A stretch of 6,799 nucleotides of DNA from Candidatus Omnitrophota bacterium (GTDB taxonomy: Bacteria > Omnitrophota > Koll11 > Gygaellales > Profunditerraquicolaceae), in assembly GCA_028712045.1 (NCBI GenBank), contig JAQTRA010000052.1:1-6799 (forward strand). Reading direction: 5' to 3'. Below, piece by piece: positions 1-5,956 of the stretch. Position 1 is the stretch's first letter. The number at the start of each line of letters is the position of its first letter. A program made the translations under genes and the position numbers. The notes under the pieces are model-generated. The model saw nothing but the letters and a program-made list of their open reading frames with translations. It did no database searches and was not told where the DNA came from.

Positions 1-62
1 TCTAAATGCGAAATATAACGCATCAGCCCTTTCTTAGAAAAACTAAAGTTTACTTTGAACAT
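1..62 (-). CDS. DUF2344 / TIGR03936 radical-SAM-linked protein, N-terminal fragment (runs off window)
   Basis: An ATG at 62-60 on the minus strand opens a frame of 20 codons that leaves the window at base 1. The peptide contains FSKKGLMRYISHL, followed by a codon beginning GA (Asp or Glu). This fits the N-terminal signature FSK-x-G-xx-RY-x-SHLD of the DUF2344 (TIGR03936) family. Those proteins are found next to, or fused to, B12-binding radical SAM proteins and are often near ribonuclease G and the L21/L27 ribosomal protein genes; their biochemical role is not established. The frame is open back to the secretin stop codon, in the same frame, with no other ATG, GTG or TTG between, so this ATG is the likely start. 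No Shine-Dalgarno sequence is visible upstream (TTATAAATTTAAAT). The gene may be the last cistron of the pilus operon or the first of another unit. Recognition rests on only about 20 residues. Confidence 0.68.
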   Translation of the reverse strand, partial: MFKVNFSFSKKGLMRYISHL

Positions 63-107
63 ATTTAAATTTATAAACCAGGGTGTCCCCTCGGAGGACG
101 TCCCCTT
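63..107. repeat. Intergenic GC-rich palindromic element, possibly REP-like
   Basis: These 45 bases separate the secretin stop from the DUF2344 start and are the only real intergenic gap in the window. On the plus strand GTCCCCT occurs twice (85-91 and 100-106), and GGACGTCC at 96-103 is a perfect palindrome. Read as minus-strand RNA, 99-85 (guccuccgaggggac) can form a 6-bp stem with one G-U pair and a CGA loop. The GC-rich block contrasts with the AT-rich flank at 63-80. It lacks a following U-run, so it is a poor intrinsic terminator. Similar GGGGAC-type palindromes are scattered in some genomes as REP-like units, but I cannot test copy number here. The REP assignment is inference. Confidence 0.35.
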
Positions 108-1832
108 TTATTTCTTCTTTTTCTTGGTGTCGGCTACTGCTTTCTGCTTGATGGCTACCGGTTCTTTTTTGATTTCCACCACCGCAGGACGGCCTAATCT
201 TTTTTCCAACTTGGCTAATTCCTCGGGAGTATATTCATTTTCTAAGATAATCCTGGCGGTGATAAAAATTAAAAGGTCAATTTTTGTGTTCGTAGCTGTC
301 TCACGGCCAAAAAGTTTTCCGATACCCCAGGGAATATCTTTTAAGAAAGGAATGCCGATAGTTTCCTTGCCTTTGACATCTTTAAGCAAACCGCCGATTA
401 CAATTGTTTCTTTATCTTTGAGTAAAACCTGAGTCTGAACTTCGCGCACATCAATAATCGGATAATCCGTGGTCGTGGCATTATCCGGATCGCCGGCAGT
501 TGAAGTCGCGGTAACTGAAGAGTTCGATGAAGTAATACTGGGATGAATAATCATATTAATATACCCCTCTTCGCTGATCTGCGGCACAACATTTAAACGA
601 ATACCGATCTCCTGATAATAATCTAAAGTCTGGGTAATCGTGGAGTTAGTTCCGGATGTGCCGGCGGTAACTGTAGATTCAAGTATGGGAGTGTGATACC
701 CAACGAGCATCGATGCTTCCTGATTATCCAAAGTAAGGATACTAGGCGCCGAAAGAGTGTTCGTATCGGCGTTATCTTCTAAAGCATGAATAACTGCTTC
801 AAATTTTGTTCCGGTTAATTTTTGGAAAATAAATTCACCGCCGGCGTTATAAGGCTGATATCCTAAAATTGTAGAAGTTGCCGGATTAAATAATGACGGC
901 ACGAGCGGATTAGAAGTAGTGGCAATAGTACCGGTGTGGCCTCCGGTAGCAATACTTCCCTTAGTCTGAGTGGTGATAGCATTAGTAGTTGCTGCGTCAA
1001 TTGATCCTAACCCCCAATCCAAACCGATATCCCTAAGCTTATTTCGGTTAACCTCAATAATTTTTGTTTCAATTAAAACCTGCTTGGGCTTAACGTCAAT
1101 TTTAGGTAAAATAATATTGCGGATCGTATCCAAAGAACTGGCAGTATCGGTAATTACCAGCATTTTTGATTTTATTGCCGGGTCAAAATCCGCTTTTTTC
1201 ATTACGGCGTCACCTTTATCATTTTTTTCATAAGACAGCGTCTCCGACCGGGTTTCTCCGGCAGCTTCCTTGGCCAAAGCAGCACTGGATGAGGCGTCTC
1301 TTCCAATTTTAAAAGTCCCGAACTGCCAGCCTTTTTGCCCGCGGCTGTAAAGCACGGAAATTTTCCCGCGCGGGGAAAGTAAGGGAATAATAATCTTCTG
1401 CGCATCCTGAGCATCTAAAAATTTTAAAGTAATAATATCTGTCTGCAAAGATTCTTCCGCGGCAATTTTCGCCACATTTTCAATTTTAGTCACTAAAATA
1501 ACATTGCCCTGCCTTTGATAGCCGAACCCATAAGTTTTTAAAATTACCCCTAAGGCTACTTCCCAGGGCACATCGGTTAAACGCACGGAAACATTGCCGA
1601 TAACATCCGGGGTAGTGACGATATTTATCCCGGATTTATAAGAAATTATTTTTAAGACATTATTAATATCGGCTTCTTTAAAATCCATGCTTACATTTCC
1701 CGGGGAAGTTGTAATTTCGGCCACCTGGGGCGAAGGGTTCACCGCCGGCACGTTGATTACTACTTCGGCATCCTGGGCAGCATAAGAATAAGCATAAAAA
1801 GTGAAGATAAAAACTAGAAAAAGTTTTTTCAC
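108..1832 (-). CDS. pilQ: Type IV pilus / type II secretion secretin (PilQ/GspD family)
   Basis: This 574-residue protein would form the outer-membrane ring through which a pilus or secreted protein passes. Residues 1 to about 18 are a Sec signal peptide. Residues 47-115 fit an STN/N0 domain, and 133-150 plus 221-246 fit a NolW/N1 domain split by about 60 polar residues. The secretin core spans about 248-530, with canonical LSAPSILTLDNQEASMLVG (360-378), YYQEIGIRLNVVPQIS (405-420) and GIPFLKDIPWGIGKLF (493-508), ending in LLIFITARI. The tail is lysine-rich, ending in five Lys. No N-terminal AMIN domain is present, unlike typical proteobacterial PilQ, and there is no lipobox Cys. The start is GTG, overlapping the previous stop by 4 bases (GTGA), with a strong AGGAGGT upstream. 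The gene follows the PilM-N-O-P set. PilQ rather than GspD is favoured by the N0-N1-secretin layout and the neighbours; the split is not certain. Confidence 0.93.
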   Translation of the reverse strand: MKKLFLVFIFTFYAYSYAAQDAEVVINVPAVNPSPQVAEITTSPGNVSMDFKEADINNVLKIISYKSGINIVTTPDVIGNVSVRLTDVPWEVALGVILKTYGFGYQRQGNVILVTKIENVAKIAAEESLQTDIITLKFLDAQDAQKIIIPLLSPRGKISVLYSRGQKGWQFGTFKIGRDASSSAALAKEAAGETRSETLSYEKNDKGDAVMKKADFDPAIKSKMLVITDTASSLDTIRNIILPKIDVKPKQVLIETKIIEVNRNKLRDIGLDWGLGSIDAATTNAITTQTKGSIATGGHTGTIATTSNPLVPSLFNPATSTILGYQPYNAGGEFIFQKLTGTKFEAVIHALEDNADTNTLSAPSILTLDNQEASMLVGYHTPILESTVTAGTSGTNSTITQTLDYYQEIGIRLNVVPQISEEGYINMIIHPSITSSNSSVTATSTAGDPDNATTTDYPIIDVREVQTQVLLKDKETIVIGGLLKDVKGKETIGIPFLKDIPWGIGKLFGRETATNTKIDLLIFITARIILENEYTPEELAKLEKRLGRPAVVEIKKEPVAIKQKAVADTKKKKK

Positions 1833-2194
1833 TGGACCTCCTCTTTGGTTAGCTCCACTTCTAAGGGAACGCCGTCTTTAATAAAAATGACTTTATTTTC
1901 CTGAATTTTTAAAATCTGGTAATCACCGACTGTATCGCCGATGCCGACTACATTAGTATTGACTATCGCGAAAGAACGGCCGAACTTATCATAGATAATC
2001 CCTTCGATGGCCAGCCCGTCGATGGTTGTGGCTTCCTGCTTATCCAGCTTAAGTAAACGGCCTTCCGGAGTTACCAGCGGAATGAACGGATTACGCTTGC
2101 CTTTTGATTCATAAACAAAATCTTCGCTAAAAACAATTGTAGCAGAAATGAAAAATAAAAACAGGAATATAAAAAATCGTTTATTTAGTAACAT
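1829..2194 (-). CDS. pilP: PilP/GspC-like periplasmic linker protein
   Basis: This 121-residue protein has a hydrophobic N-terminus (about 6-22) ending VFS before EDF, which could be a cleaved signal peptide or a retained anchor. Next comes KGKRNPFIPL (31-40), the (K/R)-(D/N)-P-F motif typical of PilP. A small beta domain at about 58-110 follows, with LAIEGIIYD, FAIVN and GIGDTVGDYQILKI, matching the homology-region fold shared by PilP and GspC. In characterised systems this domain links the PilN/PilO inner-membrane complex to the secretin N0 domain, which is the adjacent gene here. Canonical PilP is a lipoprotein, but this protein contains no cysteine, so it cannot be lipid-anchored that way. 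The ATG lies inside the end of pilO (14-base overlap) with no clear Shine-Dalgarno, suggesting translational coupling. The assignment as linker is strong; PilP versus GspC naming is softer. Confidence 0.82.
   Translation of the reverse strand: MLLNKRFFIFLFLFFISATIVFSEDFVYESKGKRNPFIPLVTPEGRLLKLDKQEATTIDGLAIEGIIYDKFGRSFAIVNTNVVGIGDTVGDYQILKIQENKVIFIKDGVPLEVELTKEEVQ
1836..1842 (-). promoter_or_regulatory. Strong Shine-Dalgarno deciding the GTG start of the secretin gene
   Basis: AGGAGGT lies on the minus strand three bases before the GTG at 1832-1830. It is the best anti-16S match of any gene in the window. It is embedded in the last codons of the upstream pilP-like gene (Glu-Glu-Val), and the two genes share GTGA. 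With the signal peptide beginning directly after this codon, it supports GTG as the true start. The spacing is slightly short for an optimal site. Confidence 0.75.
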
Positions 2195-2747
2195 ATGTTT
2201 TTAATACTAATGTTGCTTTTTGTTTCATATAATCCGGAAGCTGCGTCGAGATGGTCAGCTCCTGGACCCCCAGGAACACCTGGGAATTCTCCAGCTGATT
2301 GATAAATTTACCCAGGCTGTGGTAATCACAGGTTAAAACTAAATTTATTAAAATTGGCGTAAATTTCCCCCCACCGATAGCATTCTTAGGGTTAAGCGCT
2401 TCCCGAGTTGGGCGAATCTGGCCGATCTGAATATCAAATTTATTCGCTTGGCTGGAAATATCCTGCATAAGCCAAGAGATCTGCCCCTCGCTGATAATCT
2501 TCGAGGATTTGATAATTGCTTTTTTAGTAGCCAGGCTCTGCGTGCTCTTAGAAGCGCGCATATTATTCAAGTCGCGGTTCAGATTATTCAGGTCATTTTT
2601 CAGCCGGGTAATCTTCGGGTTTAAGCTGTTGATCCCGGAAGTCTGGGCTTTTAAAATAAAATTAATATCCACGTAAATAATAAAAGCGCAGATAATCACA
2701 ATTAATATTTTCTTCTGCTTATCTAATTGCACGCTGCTTAAATTCAT
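2181..2747 (-). CDS. pilO: PilO, inner-membrane alignment complex subunit
   Basis: This 188-residue protein has the PilO/GspM plan. It has a short cytoplasmic tail (1-12), one transmembrane helix (about 13-33), and a polar coiled-coil-like stretch (about 40-66, LKNDLNNLNRDLNNM). A C-terminal ferredoxin-like domain follows at about 90-187, with FTPILINLVLTCDYHSLGKF and INQLENSQVFLGVQELTI. PilO pairs with PilN in the inner membrane and contacts PilP in the periplasm; pilN is directly upstream and the pilP-like gene directly downstream. The ATG overlaps the pilN stop as ATGA. A GGAG sits about 13 bases upstream, too far to be a good ribosome site, so re-initiation after pilN translation is likely. 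Sequence conservation in this family is low, so recognition relies on topology, the LENSQVFLGV-type motif and gene order. Confidence 0.88.
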   Translation of the reverse strand: MNLSSVQLDKQKKILIVIICAFIIYVDINFILKAQTSGINSLNPKITRLKNDLNNLNRDLNNMRASKSTQSLATKKAIIKSSKIISEGQISWLMQDISSQANKFDIQIGQIRPTREALNPKNAIGGGKFTPILINLVLTCDYHSLGKFINQLENSQVFLGVQELTISTQLPDYMKQKATLVLKTYVTK

Positions 2748-3349
2748 TTTACTTTTAAAACTCCGGTAAGGATAAAATCCGCGATATCATAACCGCCGAT
2801 ATTTTTCTTCTGCACATTGGATAATTCAAAAGAAACAAAATCCTTGGAGAATTCACCGTCCTCTTTTAAATTCTCCAGTAACTTGTTAAGTAAATTAACC
2901 TCTTCCTTGGCTAAAGAAATTACCGAGCCCTGGATAACAATATCTTTGGCGTTAATGGTTATTTCATTAAACCATACTCCGGAGGGTAAATTCAGGCTCA
3001 ATTCATTTAATTTCTGCGCCCAGACAATTCTTTTACCGGTTAACAGCTGTGCTAAATTGGCATCCTGGGAAACATTAGAATATTCATTATTAAATTCATC
3101 CAGCGCTTTTTTCTGCGGCTCCAACTTAACCCACTGGCTGTTTAAAGTAACTAACTGATTGTTTTTCGCCATTGAAATAACCGCAAAATAAACGTGCGCG
3201 CAGACAAACAACCCGAGCAAAATCGGAATAGCATAAATAAATAACTGTTCTGAGCCGAATGCCGCGGATTTAGTAACCGTAACCTGTTCTAAATTTTTAC
3301 TTTTGGTTTTTATTCTTAATTCTTCGGGTAATAAATTTATTTCAATCAT
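2744..3349 (-). CDS. pilN: PilN, inner-membrane alignment complex subunit
   Basis: This 201-residue protein begins MIEINLLPEE, the hallmark cytoplasmic tail of PilN that docks into the groove of PilM. A transmembrane helix lies at about 37-60 and a helical linker at 62-100. The periplasmic domain carries RIVWAQKLNELSLNLPSGVWFNEI (107-130) as two consecutive parts, RIVWAQKLNELSLNLP and SGVWFNEI, followed by DIVIQGSVISLAKEEVNLL, as in the PilN/GspL ferredoxin-like fold. PilN forms a heterodimer with PilO and transmits cytoplasmic signals toward PilP and the secretin. The ATG is two bases after the pilM stop, and no convincing Shine-Dalgarno is present. Together with PilM it equals a GspL split into two polypeptides. 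The tail between INLLPEE and the membrane helix (about residues 11-36) looks somewhat long and polar. Confidence 0.92.
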   Translation of the reverse strand: MIEINLLPEELRIKTKSKNLEQVTVTKSAAFGSEQLFIYAIPILLGLFVCAHVYFAVISMAKNNQLVTLNSQWVKLEPQKKALDEFNNEYSNVSQDANLAQLLTGKRIVWAQKLNELSLNLPSGVWFNEITINAKDIVIQGSVISLAKEEVNLLNKLLENLKEDGEFSKDFVSFELSNVQKKNIGGYDIADFILTGVLKVK

Positions 3350-3351
3350 GG

Positions 3352-4374
3352 TTATCTTAAAGCCAGCCCCACCGCCACATTAAAAATGCCCGCGTTTTGA
3401 TTTAATTTTGCCTTATCAATTTTATCATTAATTTTTATTTGTTTAAAAGCATCCCAAAATTCCACTTCAATACCTAAAGAACCGGCTAACATTTCTTTTA
3501 AGCCGGTAATCTTGCTTCCTCCACCGCTTAAAAATATCTTAACCACGTTAGAAGTATTCTGGCTTTCATAATAATCAAAAGAAGTGCGGATCTCCAGCGC
3601 CAGGTTCGTCATCACGCTCTCGACAATTGCCTTAACCTTATTCGCTCTTTCGGCGTCCGGAGCCAGCTTCAGCTCTTCGGCTGCCTTAAAATCAAGATTA
3701 AAAGCATCCATAAGTTTCTTAGTAAAATTCGCCCCGCCGGAATGGATATCCCGGCTTAATCGCGGAATAGCATTATCAATAATACTGACATTGCTGATGG
3801 TAGCGCCGATATTTAAAAGGCAAAAAGATTTTCCTGACGTAATTTCTACTTTAGGGTAATTAAAATTAAACGCGTTAACCAAAGCCAGTGAATCAATATC
3901 CATAATATTCGGCCTTAAACCGGCGCCGTCTAAAGCTTTCAGCCTCTGCTGGACTGACTCTTTTTTAAGCGCGGCAATTAACACCAGCATCTTATTATCC
4001 GGCAAATCGTCTTTTAAAATCTCCGCGTCCAGGTTCACTTCTTCCAGGGAAAAAGGAATATGTTTCTGCGCTTCAAATTTAAGCGCCTGGCGCAATTCAG
4101 ATTTACTCATCCGCAGAAAATTTACATAGCGGATAACTGTCGATGAGCCGCAAAATGAGATATTTACCAGATCGGCATTTTGCGCATGCTTAATTTTCTT
4201 TAAGACATCAATCGGGTCCAGCTGGCTTTCCTCTAAATCAAAAGCCACCAGCTCCGCGGAATTGCCGTTGACCTTTAATTTCACGGATTTTATTGACTGC
4301 GTGCCGATATCTAAGCCAATGGAAAATTTATCCCTGCCCAGCGGCAACTTTATTTTAGAAAAAATATTTTTCAT
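3352..4374 (-). CDS. pilM: PilM, actin-like pilus assembly ATPase-fold protein
   Basis: This 340-residue protein has no signal peptide or membrane helix and fits cytoplasmic PilM of the FtsA/actin superfamily. The phosphate-1 loop is GLDIGTQSIKSVKL (20-33). The family motif EAQKHIPFSLEEV is at 101-113, phosphate-2 is LLNIGATISNVSIID (186-200), SGGANFTKKL is at 212-221, and the adenosine-binding segment is FLSGGGSKITGLKEML (281-296). PilM binds ATP and the N-terminal INLLP peptide of PilN, coupling the cytoplasmic motor side to the PilN/PilO complex. The length is close to the usual 340-360. The ATG overlaps the previous gene by ATGA. The upstream sequence GCAAGAAAA offers only a weak ribosome site. 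All nucleotide-binding motifs look intact. Confidence 0.95.
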   Translation of the reverse strand: MKNIFSKIKLPLGRDKFSIGLDIGTQSIKSVKLKVNGNSAELVAFDLEESQLDPIDVLKKIKHAQNADLVNISFCGSSTVIRYVNFLRMSKSELRQALKFEAQKHIPFSLEEVNLDAEILKDDLPDNKMLVLIAALKKESVQQRLKALDGAGLRPNIMDIDSLALVNAFNFNYPKVEITSGKSFCLLNIGATISNVSIIDNAIPRLSRDIHSGGANFTKKLMDAFNLDFKAAEELKLAPDAERANKVKAIVESVMTNLALEIRTSFDYYESQNTSNVVKIFLSGGGSKITGLKEMLAGSLGIEVEFWDAFKQIKINDKIDKAKLNQNAGIFNVAVGLALR

Positions 4375-4853
4375 TTTTCTTGCGGCAATTCTTTAGCAAT
4401 ACTTTTATAAATTAAAAAACGCTCCAGCCTGTCCTGGGCTTCCTGGTCATTCGGGTTTGCAGCCAGGGCAGCGTTATACTTTTTAATATTATCTTCGACT
4501 AACTGCAAATTTTCCTGGACTTTAACCGGGTCTTCTTTAATTTTTTCCTCAACTTTAGCCAAAACTTCTTTAGGCGCATTTTCCTTAAGATACTTAACTT
4601 TCTTAGCAATCAAATCATCCCAATATCCCTGGGTCAGAACCGGAGTGCTGCTGCTGCTAACCACCATGCCATAATCTTCCGGTCGCGACGGAACCAGCGC
4701 CGGCCGGCTAACCAACGCCGGCGCAGAGCTTACCGGCTCGATAGTAAGATCCGCATATTCTTTATTCAACTTGGCTGTCTGAATAATCGAAAATAAAACT
4801 ATTACAAAAATAAAAACCAAAGCCGCGCCGAGGATAATAATATGTTTTTTCAT
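4371..4853 (-). CDS. Unrecognised single-pass membrane protein in the pilus operon
   Basis: I do not recognise this 160-residue protein. After MKKH comes one hydrophobic helix (about 5-24), then a Pro/Ser/Ala-rich linker (about 38-75) that contains a near repeat, PALVSR then PALVPSR. The rest (about 77-158) is charged and probably helical, with NIKKYNAALAANPNDQEAQ resembling a single TPR-like helix pair. The likely topology is N-terminus in the cytoplasm and C-terminal helical domain in the periplasm. It is locked into the operon by ATGA overlaps on both sides, between the PilX-like gene and pilM. AGGAAG lies seven bases before the ATG, a good ribosome site, so it is probably made in quantity. 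It may be an assembly or scaffolding partner of the PilM/N/O complex, but this is inference from position only. An uncleaved signal anchor is more likely than secretion. Confidence 0.85.
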   Translation of the reverse strand: MKKHIIILGAALVFIFVIVLFSIIQTAKLNKEYADLTIEPVSSAPALVSRPALVPSRPEDYGMVVSSSSTPVLTQGYWDDLIAKKVKYLKENAPKEVLAKVEEKIKEDPVKVQENLQLVEDNIKKYNAALAANPNDQEAQDRLERFLIYKSIAKELPQEK

Positions 4854-5956
4854 GTTCTCACTTCCTGCCAGTCAATAAATCTTGGCGTTCCGGTCGGGAC
4901 ATTCAGAAATTTAAACCCCGGAGGCATATCGCCGTTCTGGGCGCGGTTGGAATAGACAAATTTCTGGTAAGTTAATACTTCTAACAAAGTCAAATCCCGG
5001 TTAGCGATAATATTTCCGGTAAGCTCGCTCCAATTCAGGAAATCCACGAAATTAGCATCATTATGAGTATAAATTAAGCTTTCATGCTGGCTGCGAAATA
5101 TCGCTCCCTCAACATAATTATCCCAGGAGATAGTGCTCAGGCGGGAATTAGACCCGATCTCTAACGGCTGAAGATAAGTAACTTTACCGGTCGAAATAAC
5201 CGTCAAATCCTGGTTATCCTGCCAGGTCCCGGCAAATACAATATTAACATTCCCTTTTCCCGGAGCTGAACCCTGGACATAAATTATTTTTTTACCCACT
5301 AAAGCGGTATTCGGGAAAATAGTCACATCGTCATCCGTGGGTAGATAAACTACTTCGCTGGCCGGATACCCTCCGGCTGCTTGTTGGCCAAAGGCCACAA
5401 AATCACTAAACTCATTGCTCGTGCCATTATTATTGGCATCCGGAATCGGAATCGTGGTATTATTCTGGCTCACTCCTTCCTGCTTATCATCAAACACAGC
5501 AGTTCCGCCGAAAGGTTTAGAAAAAATCCCGCTGATGCGCGTCTTATCATGCGCCTCCACCTTACAGAGCAAACCATTAAGCGTCATATTCCTGCCTACG
5601 GATACAGTATTATCAAAGGCTAATGGAACGCGGATAAAAGAAGCCTGAATTACTCTGTGGCTGGCGCCTAAGTTGCCGGTAATTTTAACTATTGGAAAAC
5701 TTGTTGCATCAACAGTATAAGCTCCTCCTCCGGGCATGGAGATTGTGCCGGCAGTTGGATTAACATTATTATCCCGCCAATTTTGATAAACCGTAGCCAT
5801 GCCTGCTTCCGCAACCCAGAAAGCCCGGCTGGAATTAGAATAATTCCGGGCAGCAATTCCTTCGGTTGAGCTACTCACTAAAAATGCCGAACTCAAAATA
5901 GTTAAAGTAGCCATAACCATATAAGATAAAATCAGCGCTACTCCGCGATTATTCAT
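4850..5956 (-). CDS. PilX/GspK-like minor pilin with long beta-rich C-terminal region
   Basis: This 368-residue protein begins MNNRG followed by VALILSYMVMATLTILSSAFL, a class III-like hydrophobic helix after a glycine, as in PilX and GspK. The position equivalent to Glu5 of ordinary pilins is Leu, as expected for a tip-type GspK/PilX subunit. The segment SRAFWVAEAGMATVYQNW (43-60) matches the conserved AEAG motif of PilX N-terminal proteins. From about 110 onward it is rich in short strands, Gly, Asn and Thr (for example VNIVFAGTW, LTVISTGKVTYLQPL, VEGAIF, LTGNIIANRDLTL), suggesting a beta-solenoid-like or adhesin-like body. It contains one Cys (131). An Asp/Asn-rich stretch, DANNNGTSNEFSD (173-185), could bind a metal. 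TGAGGT lies about six bases before the ATG, and the gene overlaps the PilW-like gene by 8 bases. It probably primes or caps the fibre. The exact fold of the C-terminal part is unknown to me. Confidence 0.82.
   Translation of the reverse strand: MNNRGVALILSYMVMATLTILSSAFLVSSSTEGIAARNYSNSSRAFWVAEAGMATVYQNWRDNNVNPTAGTISMPGGGAYTVDATSFPIVKITGNLGASHRVIQASFIRVPLAFDNTVSVGRNMTLNGLLCKVEAHDKTRISGIFSKPFGGTAVFDDKQEGVSQNNTTIPIPDANNNGTSNEFSDFVAFGQQAAGGYPASEVVYLPTDDDVTIFPNTALVGKKIIYVQGSAPGKGNVNIVFAGTWQDNQDLTVISTGKVTYLQPLEIGSNSRLSTISWDNYVEGAIFRSQHESLIYTHNDANFVDFLNWSELTGNIIANRDLTLLEVLTYQKFVYSNRAQNGDMPPGFKFLNVPTGTPRFIDWQEVRT

Noticed and set aside
63..80. Promoter for the DUF2344 gene (TATAAAT)
   Set aside because: The TATAAAT run is only a few bases from the ATG and no -35 element is recognisable at proper spacing; AT-rich sequence alone explains it.
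85..99. Intrinsic terminator after the secretin gene
   Set aside because: The hairpin is short, has a G-U pair, and is followed by CCUGGUUUAUAAAUUU without a true U-run.
55..432. Plus-strand open frame of 125 codons opposite the secretin C-terminus
   Set aside because: It lies antisense to a strongly supported secretin domain and has low-complexity Phe/Ser/Leu-rich composition.
970..1233. Plus-strand open frame of 87 codons opposite the secretin
   Set aside because: Antisense shadow of conserved secretin codons with no recognisable motif.
1202..1414. Minus-strand 70-codon frame inside the secretin N1 insertion
   Set aside because: It overlaps the secretin in another frame, is Arg/Lys/Pro-rich and has no ribosome site or family resemblance.
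2817..3158. Plus-strand open frame of 113 codons opposite pilN
   Set aside because: Antisense shadow; the pilN reading has the INLLP motif, membrane helix and operon position.
3584..3859. Plus-strand open frame of 91 codons opposite pilM
   Set aside because: Antisense to intact PilM nucleotide-binding motifs and Ser/Leu/Ala-rich, typical of a shadow frame.
4641..4665. GCT/AGC trinucleotide run encoding Ser-Ser-Ser-Ser as a phase-variable tract
   Set aside because: Only about four repeats of a three-base unit, which would not shift frame and is too short for notable slippage.
5381..5648. Two overlapping plus-strand frames (80 and 77 codons) opposite the PilX-like gene
   Set aside because: Both are antisense to a continuous 368-codon gene and overlap each other; no motif or ribosome site.
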